Positions 51,389 to 61,668 of a DNA stretch of 64,000 nucleotides are shown piece after piece. The notes under the pieces are model-generated. The model was not told the DNA's origin, made no database searches, and worked only from the letters and a program-made list of their open reading frames with translations. The stretch spans positions 1 to 64,000 of the forward strand of contig NZ_FRDI01000014.1 in NCBI RefSeq assembly GCF_900143255.1, written 5' to 3'. Source of the stretch: Desulfovibrio litoralis DSM 11393 (GTDB lineage Bacteria; Desulfobacterota; Desulfovibrionia; Desulfovibrionales; Desulfovibrionaceae). Positions within the stretch are counted from its first letter, which is position 1. Each line of letters opens with the position of its first letter. The position numbers and the translations under genes were made by a program.

Positions 51389-52519
51389 TTAATATAAATT
51401 TCGCTTTGTTAAAAATAGTTTTGTGGCAAAACAATCCATAACCAAGCTCGGATTAAGCCCATAGGTCAAGTCGCTTTCGGCTTCGTCAAGGCAAACAGAC
51501 ACATCTAAAAGAAATTGTTTATCTAAAACCGACAATAAAGCTGCCAGTAAAGAAAGTTTTTTAGGTTTGTGTTTTGCCTCTTGTTCTATATTCTGGTTTA
51601 AAGATAAATCTCCCAAACCAAGTGCCAGACAAAGCTCACGTCGACAATGACTTACAAACGCCAAACCCAAATACTTGTCAAAATAGCCCTTTTGAGAACT
51701 AAGTTGTAGCCAACTCGGTGTATTGAGGTTCACATAATTTGTATCTTCGCCAATCATATTAATAAAAGCCTGTTCCAGTTCTTTTATCTTTTTTAGTTCA
51801 ATCTCTGAGCTTAGCGATTCATCAATATTTTCAGACAATAAAACACTCTCGCTTTCACCGTGTGGATGTTGCCAAGGCAAGGTAATTACCCAACTTCTTG
51901 AAACTAAAGTAGGTAAAAGTCTTTCTCGCTGAGAAGTACATAAAATAAAAAGCGTATGAGTTTTAGGCTCTTCCAAAGTCTTTAACAAAGCTTGCCCGGC
52001 CATATCTACCAAATTATGAGCTTCCGAAAAAATTACTATACGTTTTGAGGCGTTATTCGGGCGAGTTCCAAGGCTGTTTCGCAGGTCTCGAACCGCCTCT
52101 ATTTTGATGGATTCAAAGCGTCCGTCTAATAAAATCAGGTCTCTGTGTTCTCCACACATAAACAACTTGCAAGCATTACACTTACAACACGGTTTTTCTA
52201 TCTTTTCCGTTGAGGGCTCAGGGTTTACTAAAAGTAAAGGCGAAACAGAATCGACCTGCTTATCCGCTTCACAATTTAACAAAGCCCCTAAAAACAAAGC
52301 CGCTCCAAGTCGCTCAAGGCTAGTTCCCCCTTCAATCAATAAAGCTTGAGGAGTGTTGACTGTCAAACGTAAAAACAATTCACGCACTCTAAAAAAACGC
52401 TCGGATAAAATGTTTAAACTCAAGTTGCGAAAATATTCACGCTGAACCAAGGCAGCATCAATATTTTCTTCAACATCAGGTTTATTTGTTTTATGCGTAT
52501 TTTTTTTATTTGTTGCCAT
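51389..52519 (-). CDS. holB: DNA polymerase III delta' subunit
   Basis: Clamp-loader subunit; AAA+ fold without ATPase activity. 376 residues from ATG 52519. A zinc-binding cluster CCKCNACKLFMCGEH is followed by VRDLRNSLGTRPNNASKRIV, FSEAHNLVDMAGQALLKTLEEP and FILCTSQRERLLPTLVSRS, all characteristic. The Walker A loop is degenerate (EGGTSLERLGAALFLG, no Lys), as in delta' of E. coli. The upstream in-frame start at 52558 has no better ribosome site and adds residues unlike relatives. It lies 108 bp downstream of purA, probably co-transcribed. Confidence 0.88.
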   Translation of the reverse strand: MATNKKNTHKTNKPDVEENIDAALVQREYFRNLSLNILSERFFRVRELFLRLTVNTPQALLIEGGTSLERLGAALFLGALLNCEADKQVDSVSPLLLVNPEPSTEKIEKPCCKCNACKLFMCGEHRDLILLDGRFESIKIEAVRDLRNSLGTRPNNASKRIVIFSEAHNLVDMAGQALLKTLEEPKTHTLFILCTSQRERLLPTLVSRSWVITLPWQHPHGESESVLLSENIDESLSSEIELKKIKELEQAFINMIGEDTNYVNLNTPSWLQLSSQKGYFDKYLGLAFVSHCRRELCLALGLGDLSLNQNIEQEAKHKPKKLSLLAALLSVLDKQFLLDVSVCLDEAESDLTYGLNPSLVMDCFATKLFLTKRNLY

Positions 52520-52627
52520 TATTACATCTATTTGCTTTAAAAATTTTATATAAAACAAAGGCTCAGTTAAACCCGATAATCAATTTAAAGGGAAAAACCA
52601 AGCCTCAAATTAAGTTTTAAGAAAAAA

Positions 52628-53911
<1,284 letters not shown>

Positions 53912-53955
53912 CTATTCACTCCTTAGCAAACCTTGTGTGCGATTAACCGCATCGC

Positions 53956-53984
53956 AGTATACAAAACGCTTAAACTTTGTGCAA
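53956..53984 (-). promoter_or_regulatory. sigma70-type promoter of purA
   Basis: On the minus strand TTGCAC (53979-53984), 17 bp, TATACT (53956-53961). The start falls near 53949 and gives a leader of ~38 nt containing AAGGAG. The best -10 in the window apart from punA's. Confidence 0.7.
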
Positions 53985-54389
53985 GACAACAATAATCAAA
54001 ATTAAAAAACACTGTATAAAACTTTTGCACATTAAATTTAATCGAATAAAAACATAATCTTATATCTAAATAATAAGTTTAAAAAACCTTAATAAATAGC
54101 CTAAAAACAAATTAACAAAACCAGTATATTTTTTTTTTTACAATTATTCCAGTGAAATCTTTTGCTTTTTCTTGGGGTAAAATTTCTGCATAAAACTAAC
54201 GCATTAATATCACTGTAGTTAAACTAAAAACTTTTCCTCTTTACTAACTCAAACTCAAGGGTTATATAATAATAACTCAAACCCTAAAATTTTTGCTTCA
54301 AAAAAAACTAAATCCAACAAAACCTATCTTTTTTAACCTGTCTAACTTAATATAAAACATAAAAATCCGGTTATACCGGTAATTAATAT
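53985..54389. other. AT-rich divergent gap upstream of the MltF-like gene
   Basis: Beyond the purA promoter, about 400 bp of AT-rich DNA carry no hairpin-element copy, no gene and no RNA I can recognise. The only structured spot is CCGG-TTATA-CCGG at 54367-54380, just before the mltF-like ATG, which lacks a clear ribosome site. Confidence 0.5.
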
Positions 54390-55859
54390 ATGAACAAAAA
54401 AACAAGTGTTAACCGCCTTATTGCATTTATCAGACAAATTTTTACTCCCTTGGAGTTTTGTGGCGTTTTATTATTTTTTATTGCGATTCCTCTTAGTATA
54501 ACTACTTATATTTATTGGGAAGATCTTGCTCCACAAGAATTTAACGAATATATCAACATAAAAAACTTTACCTTTAACAAATATAGCCAAACTCACGACA
54601 AAGAACTTACTTTGCGTGTTGCCGCCCCAACCGCCGAGCGTATAGTAAGCAAACTATCGCCTTATGGCCCTGGGTTTGAACAAGAACTTTTAGACTTGTT
54701 TGCTGAAAAATATAACCTGAATATAATCTATGAAAGCGTTGACTCTCGCTTAGAAGCCATAGAACTTTTACGCAAAGACAAGGTCGACCTGGTGATAGGT
54801 TTTGCCGGAGATTTAACTTATGAAGACGGCGACGAACTCACTTCCGGTCAAGTTTATTTCAGCCCTAACTCAGGAAAAATTATTAGCGTAGAGATAGAAG
54901 AATCAGACAAAACTTGGTATAAAAATGTCTCAAAATCTTTATCTTTACTAGTAACTCAAGTGGAAAAAAGCCTTGATGAACCGCTAAATGTCAATACTTC
55001 GATTGATATTCAACAAGGTCCTTTTGTTGATGAAGACAGTGGAATGCTTGATGAATACAGCACAAAACTCTGGCAACCTTTTCTTCCCAATCTTAAAGTT
55101 TCGTTTAAAGGCGGGGAGCAAGCTAACTACCGTTGGATTTGGCGTTATGACAACCCTGACTTTTTCCCAAAGCTCTATGCTTTTTGGGAAGAACTCGGGC
55201 AAGATAACTATATCTCAAAGCTTGAAGAAAAATATTTCGGATTTCTACCCACAGGAACACCGCCATGGGCAAGCCTACACGATTTAGCCAAAACCGTTCA
55301 CTCAAACCTTCCGGAATATAAAGAAAGTTTGAGCAAAGCCGCAAGTCGTTATGATGTAAACCCTTTTTTACTTGTTGCCCTGATTTATCAAGAGTCTCGC
55401 TTTGATCCAAACGCCCAAAGTGCTTACGGTCCGCTTGGTCTTATGCAATTTACCCAAGCAACGGCACAAAGACTTAACGTTGACCCACTTAACCCTACTG
55501 CCAGCATCGACGCGGGAGCTAAATATTTAAAAATATTGTGGGCAGAGCTTGAAAAAATGGACTTGGAATATTGGGATCGTTGGTTCTTTACGCTCGCCGC
55601 CTATAACCAAGGCCCTGCACACCTTCAAGATGCGATTGCCTTATCTAAAAAAATGGGTGGAACGGGAAAAACTTGGCTTGAACTCAAAAAAGTTTATCCG
55701 CTTTTAACTAAAGAAGAATATTACTCTCAAACAAAATATGGTTTTTGTCGAGGAAACGAAGCCGTGGCGTATGTTGAAAAAATACGCTATTATATTTATG
55801 TGTTAAACGGAATGGTCTCAATCTCTCGGTCTGAATTGCAAAACTTTGCACTGAACTAA
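54390..55859 (+). CDS. MltF-like membrane-bound lytic transglycosylase
   Basis: 489 residues. One N-terminal membrane anchor (LEFCGVLLFFIAIPLSITTY) precedes a solute-binding-like domain (LTLRVAAPTAERIVSKLS ... KDKVDLVIGFAGDL), and the C-terminal ~170 residues are a lytic transglycosylase domain with catalytic Glu at E335 (IYQESRFDPNAQS), then GPLGLMQFTQATAQRL and FTLAAYNQGPAHLQDA. This order (binding domain then SLT) is that of MltF. It cuts peptidoglycan in the periplasm. Start at 54390 lacks a clear Shine-Dalgarno. Its 3' end overlaps the convergent gene at 55818 by 42 bp. Confidence 0.9.
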   Translation: MNKKTSVNRLIAFIRQIFTPLEFCGVLLFFIAIPLSITTYIYWEDLAPQEFNEYINIKNFTFNKYSQTHDKELTLRVAAPTAERIVSKLSPYGPGFEQELLDLFAEKYNLNIIYESVDSRLEAIELLRKDKVDLVIGFAGDLTYEDGDELTSGQVYFSPNSGKIISVEIEESDKTWYKNVSKSLSLLVTQVEKSLDEPLNVNTSIDIQQGPFVDEDSGMLDEYSTKLWQPFLPNLKVSFKGGEQANYRWIWRYDNPDFFPKLYAFWEELGQDNYISKLEEKYFGFLPTGTPPWASLHDLAKTVHSNLPEYKESLSKAASRYDVNPFLLVALIYQESRFDPNAQSAYGPLGLMQFTQATAQRLNVDPLNPTASIDAGAKYLKILWAELEKMDLEYWDRWFFTLAAYNQGPAHLQDAIALSKKMGGTGKTWLELKKVYPLLTKEEYYSQTKYGFCRGNEAVAYVEKIRYYIYVLNGMVSISRSELQNFALN

Positions 55860-56171
55860 AGGCTCTTTGTCGTTGCTTTCCGAGCTTTCGCTGTCTTTTT
55901 GCTTTGTGTTTTTTCTATCAAAACCGGCTAAAAAATTGACATCTTCCGCCATATCTTTATCTTTCCGATGTAACGTCGCAAGATTATAGTTAAAAAGCTG
56001 ATTCTTCATGTGTAAAGCTTGGATCATGCCTAAAGCCAAAGCTTGTTCCTCCCAACGTTTGGTCGGTTCAAAGTCTTCAACTTTTTCTGCAAGCTCCTGC
56101 CACAAGTTCATTAACGAAGCTTCGTCAAGTGAATTTAGCTGAGCCGCCATTTTTAATAACATACGTTCCAT
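55818..56171 (-). CDS. small hypothetical protein (117 aa)
   Basis: I do not recognise a named family. It is soluble, helical and acidic: LNSLDEASLMNLWQELAEKV, then EEQALALGMIQALHMKNQLF, followed by a charged low-complexity tail (KQKDSESSESNDKEP) ending FRPRD. AGGATA precedes the ATG at suitable distance. It overlaps the last 14 codons of the MltF-like gene on the opposite strand, so the tail has the constraint of coding on both strands. The balanced composition and ribosome site make it likely real, but less certain than neighbours. Confidence 0.65.
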   Translation of the reverse strand: MERMLLKMAAQLNSLDEASLMNLWQELAEKVEDFEPTKRWEEQALALGMIQALHMKNQLFNYNLATLHRKDKDMAEDVNFLAGFDRKNTKQKDSESSESNDKEPLVQCKVLQFRPRD

Positions 56172-56195
56172 ATTTTATCCTTTTAAACCCTGTTT

Positions 56196-56408
56196 AAGAC
56201 CATTTCACAACTTCGTTTTGCATGCTTTTTTATCGTTTTATGCTCTGCATGTACATAGCATAAAACGTTTTAAGCCCCAAAACCAATAATTTTACAGGAA
56301 AAATAAATTTCCCCTTTATTTCGATCCCAAAGTCCACAGACAGGCAAAGCCAGTCTAGTGGCTTATTATTTCGTGTTTTTTGGAGTGCCTTTATAAAGGA
56401 AACCATGT
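56196..56408 (+). repeat. dispersed hairpin element, copy J (3' end lost)
   Basis: AAGACCATTTCACAACTTCG, the TTTTATGCTCTGCATGTACATAGCATAAAA stem, TTTTACAGGAAAAATAAATT and CAGGCAAAGCCAGTCTAGTGG follow the order of copy E. The last palindrome is missing. It occupies most of the 400-bp gap 56172-56571. Confidence 0.88.
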
Positions 56409-56459
56409 TTGCTTAATATAATAGTTATACGACAAAATTCTTTTAGCTTCAAATGAAAA

Positions 56460-56488
56460 TTGCTCATTCATTAAGTTTATGTTACACT
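56460..56488 (+). promoter_or_regulatory. promoter of the AICAR formyltransferase gene
   Basis: TTGCTC (56460-56465), 17 bp, TACACT (56483-56488), about 80 bases before the ATG at 56572. Confidence 0.5.
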
Positions 56489-56571
56489 CTGAACAATTAA
56501 AACATTTTTCAGATAATGCTTTAATTTTTAAGTCATATTCAGATTACAAATGAACCGGAGTAAAACCAAAA

Positions 56572-57873
56572 ATGAAAAGCACAACGCCTTTAACCAATCC
56601 TGCAAATCTTAAAGATATGTATAAAAAGTTACAGGAAGACCCGTTCCCATCTGATTTAACAATAAGTCTCGGAGAACAAACCTTAAAATATCGTAAACGT
56701 ACTTGGAATATTGACAACGAAGAAAAAGGGTTGCGCTATGGGGAAAACCCGGATCAACCGGCTGCGTTATACGAACTTGTCGAAGGTTCTTTTAATGCCG
56801 GTGGAATAGAATTTCGCAAGGCCGGAATGGGCTTGTGTTCTGCATTAACCGAAGCCCAAATGCTTCAAGCCGGAAAACACCCGGGAAAAACCAACTTAAC
56901 CGACGTTGATAACGGAGCAAATATTTTACAATATCTCCATGAACGTCCCGCCGCTTTAATTTTAAAACACAACAACCCCTGCGGAGCCGCTTGGAGCAAT
57001 GACTCATTGGAAGATGCCCTTGAAAAGGCTTACCTCGGCGATAGAATAGCCGCTTTTGGCGGAGCAGTTATCGTTAACCGTCCGCTTAATAAAGAAAGTG
57101 CCGAATTAATAAATTCCGCTTATTACGAAGTTGTTGCCGCTCCTGAGTTTGAAGAAGGTAGTTTAGAAATTTTAAAAGCCCGCAAAAACCTGCGTATTAT
57201 TAAAATCCCTCGTTTAGGCGAACTTCAAACTTATAACACAACTCCGTTTTTAGATATAAAATCTTTGTGCGACGGTGGTTTGATTATTCAAAAATCTTTC
57301 TTAAACCGTATTCGTAGCGTAGTCGACTTCCTGCCTGCCACTGCGGAAAAAGACGGAGTCAGCGTTTCGGCACGCAAACCCACAACCAAAGAAGCCGAAG
57401 ATTTATTTTTTGCTTGGGCGGTTGAAGCGGGAGTAAGTTCTAACTCGGTTATTTTCGCTAAAGATGGTGCAACCGTCTCAATAGGAACAGGAGAACAAGA
57501 CAGAATAGGCTGTATAGAAATAGCCGCCCACAAAGCCTATACTAAATATGCAGACTTACTATCATTTAACGAACATCGCCTTTCTATTTACGAACTTAAA
57601 CGAAAAGCTTTAAGCGAGCCTAACTATGCGGCAATTTTAGCCGATATTCAAACAAGAACAAACGAAGCCAGAGGCGGACTGATTGGCTCATCAATGGTTT
57701 CTGACGGATTTTTTCCTTTTAGAGACGGAGTAGACGCCGCCACAGCCGAGGGAGTAACCGCAATAGCCCAACCCGGCGGTTCTTTAAGAGACTTTGAAGT
57801 AATCGAAGCCGTAAACGAAGTTAGCCCCCAAGTTGCTATGGTCTTTACCGGTCAGCGTTCGTTCAAACACTAG
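56572..57873 (+). CDS. stand-alone AICAR formyltransferase (PurH C-terminal domain)
   Basis: 433 residues. Transfers a formyl group from 10-formyl-THF to AICAR in purine synthesis. The family motifs are GLRYGENPDQPAALYEL, ALILKHNNPCGAAWSND (catalytic Lys-His), LGDRIAAFGGAVIVNRPL, SDGFFPFRDGVDAAT and GVTAIAQPGGSLRD. In most bacteria this is the C-terminal half of bifunctional PurH, after an IMP cyclohydrolase domain of ~200 residues; here only ~50 unrelated residues precede it, so ring closure to IMP must be done by another protein (separate cyclohydrolase or PurO). Upstream of asnS by 62 bp. It competes with purU for 10-formyl-THF. Confidence 0.93.
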   Translation: MKSTTPLTNPANLKDMYKKLQEDPFPSDLTISLGEQTLKYRKRTWNIDNEEKGLRYGENPDQPAALYELVEGSFNAGGIEFRKAGMGLCSALTEAQMLQAGKHPGKTNLTDVDNGANILQYLHERPAALILKHNNPCGAAWSNDSLEDALEKAYLGDRIAAFGGAVIVNRPLNKESAELINSAYYEVVAAPEFEEGSLEILKARKNLRIIKIPRLGELQTYNTTPFLDIKSLCDGGLIIQKSFLNRIRSVVDFLPATAEKDGVSVSARKPTTKEAEDLFFAWAVEAGVSSNSVIFAKDGATVSIGTGEQDRIGCIEIAAHKAYTKYADLLSFNEHRLSIYELKRKALSEPNYAAILADIQTRTNEARGGLIGSSMVSDGFFPFRDGVDAATAEGVTAIAQPGGSLRDFEVIEAVNEVSPQVAMVFTGQRSFKH

Positions 57874-57907
57874 TTCAGCTTTTTTAAACTTTCACCATAT
57901 AACCCAA

Positions 57908-59329
57908 AAATAAATTTAGATTGCGGAGTTTTTCATGCACGATCTCATGATGCGTACTCGTATTGCTCAGGCTTTGGAACTGCCTGAGCCTCAAAAAGAT
58001 ATAAAAATTTCAGGTTGGGTAAGAACCCGCCGAGATGCCAAAGGCTTTTCTTTTATTGAACTCAACGATGGTTCTTGTTTAAACAATATTCAAGTTATAG
58101 TCGATGAAAACACCCCCGCCTTTAGCTCTCTTGACAAAGTCGGAACCGGAGCAAGCCTTGAAGTTGTTGGAGAATTGGTCTTATCACCCGGAAAAGGTCA
58201 GCGCTATGAAGTTAAAGCACAAACCTTAAAAGTATTTGGCGAGGCTGATCCTGAAACTTTTCCTTTGCAAAAAAAACGTCATTCCGACGAGTTTTTACGC
58301 ACAATCGCCCATCTGCGTCCGAGAACCAATAAATATGGAGCTGCCTTTAGAGTACGCTCAGAAGCCGCCTTTGCCGTACATGAATTTTTCCGTGAGCGTG
58401 GATATTTTCATGTGCATACCCCTATTTTAACAGGGTCTGACTGTGAAGGTGCGGGCGAAATGTTTAGAGTAACGACTCTTCCCACTAACGAAATTCCTCA
58501 AAACAAAGAGAACCCTTTTGAAAACGATTTTTTTGGATGTGAAGCAAACCTAACCGTATCAGGACAACTCGAAGCCGAAACTCTCGCTATGGGGCTTGGA
58601 CAAGTATATACTTTCGGACCAACCTTTAGAGCGGAAAATTCAAACACCCACAGACACGCCGCAGAATTTTGGATGATAGAACCTGAGGCTGCCTTTGCTA
58701 CTTTAGACGATATGATGACGCTTGGCGAAGATATTACTCGTACTGTTTTAGATCGTATCATGACCAGGCTGCCCAATGAAATGGAACTTTTTGACAAGTT
58801 TGTTGAACCCGGTCTACTTGAACATTTAAAACATATTGTTCAAAGCGATTTCGTCAAACTCCCATACAGTGAAGCTATTGAAATTCTTAGCAAAACAAAA
58901 GCTAAGTTTGAATATCCCGTAAGTTACGGGCTTGACCTTCAAACTGAACATGAACGCTATTTAACAGAACAACACTTTAAAAAACCTGTTATTGTTTATG
59001 ATTATCCGAAACAAATTAAGGCGTTTTACATGCGTCTTAACGACGACCAACAAACAGTAGCGGCGATGGATTTATTAGTCCCTCGTATAGGTGAACTTAT
59101 TGGTGGAAGTCAAAGAGAAGAACGTCTTGATATTTTAACCAAACGTATTCAAGATCTTGGACAAGACCCTGAAAATTATTGGTGGTATTTAGATTTAAGA
59201 CGTTTCGGTTCTGTTCCACATGCCGGTTTTGGATTAGGTTTTGAGCGTTTGCTTATGTTAATTACGGGAATAAATAATATCAGAGACGTTATTCCTTTTC
59301 CTCGTACTCCAAACAATCTTGAATTTTAA
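57908..59329 (+). CDS. asnS: asparaginyl-tRNA synthetase
   Basis: Charges tRNA-Asn; class IIb synthetase. The product is 464 residues and starts at the ATG at 57935, with GGAG eight bases upstream; I give 57908 only as the limit of the leader, so read the coding region as 57935-59329. The OB-fold anticodon domain is [20 protein letters not shown] with [14 protein letters not shown]; the catalytic core shows [36 protein letters not shown], motif 2 [20 protein letters not shown] and motif 3 [15 protein letters not shown]. Presence of AsnRS suggests direct charging rather than the amidotransferase route for Asn. A strong terminator follows. Confidence 0.97.
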
Positions 59330-59344
59330 AATAAAACTCATCAC

Positions 59345-59385
59345 AAAAAAGACCTTTGAAACTACTTGCTTCAAAGGTCTTTTTG
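59345..59385 (+). terminator. terminator of asnS
   Basis: AAAAAAGACCTTTGAA and TTCAAAGGTCTTTTTG arms around ~9 bases, 16 bases after the stop. A/T runs on both sides could also serve the converging DUF47 gene. Confidence 0.9.
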
Positions 59386-59430
59386 TCTACTTTAAAAATG
59401 AAATTATTTGAAACTATTTTGCAATAATCT

Positions 59431-60114
59431 TTATTTAGCAATCATAGCTCTTAAGGTTTCGGCACAATCTTCGGCACTATGGCTTATCGTATCCATACTG
59501 CTGATAAAATTCATCAACTGGTAAATTGATTTAAAATCCATAACTTCAGAGTTATAGACTTTATAAGTTATTTTATGGCGTTGTTGATTAACTATTTTAT
59601 GTTGTTTTCTAACATTTCTGCATGATTGCTTGGTTGTTTCACGATCAATATCATCACCATTAATGAAATCAACTGTTTGCGTTAAAGCGATTTTAAGTAG
59701 CTGAACGTTTTGGTAAACTTCGGCGATATAATAAATCAAGTCTTTTTGCAAATCTTCGGGAATAACAAATTGACGCATAGAGAGCCAGTGTAAGGCTCGT
59801 TGTCCTTCGTTTAAAATATCGTCCTGATGTCTTGTATAAGAAAAGATAAGGGTTCTATCAACAGGCATCATTAACCAAGCCGGAAGGTGATTACGTACAT
59901 TACGTTTAATCTTATCTGCTTGTTCTTCGAGAAGATTAAGCTCTTCTTGCAATCTGCGAAACTCTCGACATTCTCCGTTAGTATCACTTAAAATATAACA
60001 TTCCAATGATTCTTCGACAAGCTTCATTCCTTTTTCAATACACTCATAGTGTTTCATAAGCCCAAGCATAGGGGAACGCGGAGACAGTAATCCAAACAAA
60101 GGAAGGCGAATCAT
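59431..60114 (-). CDS. DUF47/PhoU-like phosphate transport regulator
   Basis: 227 residues, all-helical PhoU-like fold of the DUF47 (TIGR00153) family. Seen: ECIEKGMKLVEESLECYI, EEQADKIKRNVRNHLPAWLM, VDRTLIFSYTRHQDDIL and the C-terminal ISSMDTISHSAEDCAETLRA. DUF47 genes are nearly always paired with PiT phosphate transporters, as here: the pit gene lies 51 bp upstream on the same strand. It probably modulates the transporter. The last bases of the gene (59411-59432) resemble the 3' end of the dispersed hairpin element. Confidence 0.93.
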   Translation of the reverse strand: MIRLPLFGLLSPRSPMLGLMKHYECIEKGMKLVEESLECYILSDTNGECREFRRLQEELNLLEEQADKIKRNVRNHLPAWLMMPVDRTLIFSYTRHQDDILNEGQRALHWLSMRQFVIPEDLQKDLIYYIAEVYQNVQLLKIALTQTVDFINGDDIDRETTKQSCRNVRKQHKIVNQQRHKITYKVYNSEVMDFKSIYQLMNFISSMDTISHSAEDCAETLRAMIAK

Positions 60115-60165
60115 TATAAATACTCCTTAAGATCATTATTATTAAGAATAAAAATATTTAACCTA

Positions 60166-61416
60166 CTACAAAAATAACAACCTTAATATGTAAAAAATTA
60201 CGATAGATGTAAAGGCTGCAATCGGCAAAGTTAAAAGCCAATAAAGAACTATCTTTCCTAAAACTCTAAAATCAACAGCAGCAAACCCCCGAGCCAAACC
60301 AACCCCCACAACGGAACCAACCGCCGCATGAGTCGTAGAAACAGGCAGACCTAAGTTAGACGCCATTAATACCGTGGTTGCCGAGCTAAATGCTACGGCG
60401 AACCCTCGCGTATTATTCATTTTTGTAATCTTTTCGCCAACCGTTGACATAACTTTATACCCAAGCAAAACAATACCCAAAGCGATGCCGACTCCACCCA
60501 TCAATAAAAGCCAAGTTGGAACATCAACTTTTGCCCCTAAACTTCCGGTAGTCGCAATTACATAAATCGCCGCAACAGGAGCAACCGCATTGGCAACATC
60601 ATTTGCTCCCTGAGAAACGGCAACATAACAAGCTGTTCCCATCTGCATACGCCTGAATAACGATTCAACAATGGCGTGTTTGCTTCGTTCAGGGCTTGAT
60701 CTTTTGGGCATGGTTTTATCTAAATAGTAAGAAGAAACCAAAATAGTTATACCCATACTCACTATAAAAATAATAATACCATGAAAAAGACCAAGATGAA
60801 GAGATTTTCCGTAAGGCGTTTTATAACAAAAAGACAATACAACCAAAGTAACAGTTAAACCCACCCACCAAGGAGCCCAAAAGCGAGCTTTAGCGAGAAC
60901 TTCTTTACTATATAAAATACTGCGGCGTATTTGTGAAAAAACTAAAAATGCAATTAATGCCCCAAAAAAAGGTGATACTACCCAAGATAATATCACATAA
61001 GTAATGGTTTTCCACTGAATAGCGTCAACACCACCGGCAACAATTCCAAAACCGATAATGCTTCCAATAATAGAGTGTGTCGACGAAACAGGCAAACCCG
61101 TAAAAGTCGCAACAAGCACCCATAATCCGGCAGAGAGCAAAGACGCCAACATACCGATCATGATAATTTTTGCATCAGGAATCATTCCGGCATGGATAAT
61201 ACCGTTAGAAATAGTTGAAGTAACATGAGAACCTAAAAAAACCGCACCGACAATATTTAAAACACTTGCTATTACAACGGCTTGACGAACGGTAATTGCT
61301 TTAGCACCAACGGCAGACGCCATAGAATTGGCAACATCATTCGCTCCGAGACTAAACGCCATCAAGAACCCGGCAAAGCCGGCAAAAGATAAAAATAATA
61401 GAGCAAAACTATCCAT
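60166..61416 (-). CDS. pit: PiT family inorganic phosphate transporter
   Basis: 416 residues with about ten membrane segments. The duplicated PiT signature appears as FSLGANDVANSMASAVGAKA near the N-terminus and VAVSQGANDVANAVAPVAA in the second half, with GLPVSSTHSIIGSIIG and GLPVSTTHAAVGSVVG after each. It imports phosphate (or metal-phosphate) with protons or sodium. GGGGT precedes the ATG. In operon with DUF47. Low-affinity phosphate uptake fits constitutive housekeeping use. Confidence 0.95.
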   Translation of the reverse strand: MDSFALLFLSFAGFAGFLMAFSLGANDVANSMASAVGAKAITVRQAVVIASVLNIVGAVFLGSHVTSTISNGIIHAGMIPDAKIIMIGMLASLLSAGLWVLVATFTGLPVSSTHSIIGSIIGFGIVAGGVDAIQWKTITYVILSWVVSPFFGALIAFLVFSQIRRSILYSKEVLAKARFWAPWWVGLTVTLVVLSFCYKTPYGKSLHLGLFHGIIIFIVSMGITILVSSYYLDKTMPKRSSPERSKHAIVESLFRRMQMGTACYVAVSQGANDVANAVAPVAAIYVIATTGSLGAKVDVPTWLLLMGGVGIALGIVLLGYKVMSTVGEKITKMNNTRGFAVAFSSATTVLMASNLGLPVSTTHAAVGSVVGVGLARGFAAVDFRVLGKIVLYWLLTLPIAAFTSIVIFYILRLLFL

Positions 61417-61668
61417 GCATACCCCAAATATTGAGAATGTTAAGATAAAAGAACTTAAACATTAATATTATTACAAAGTTATTTTCAATCGAATAAGTAC
61501 GGAAAAAAGTCAAAATTCCGCCTTAAAATATTACTGCACAACAAAACGCAAAAACAAAAAAACTGTTGTCTTGAATTGATTTGAGTTGTGCTTTAAAAAC
61601 CTTAAAAAGTCAAATAAATGATTGGCCTTATCAGACAAGACAAAAAAGAATAGCGTGTATAAAAAATG

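Noticed and set aside
59411-59432. GAAACTATTTTGCAATAATCTT, similar to the 3' end of the hairpin element
   Set aside because: It is short, has several mismatches and overlaps the end of the DUF47 gene; no other part of the element is near. Left out as a separate copy.
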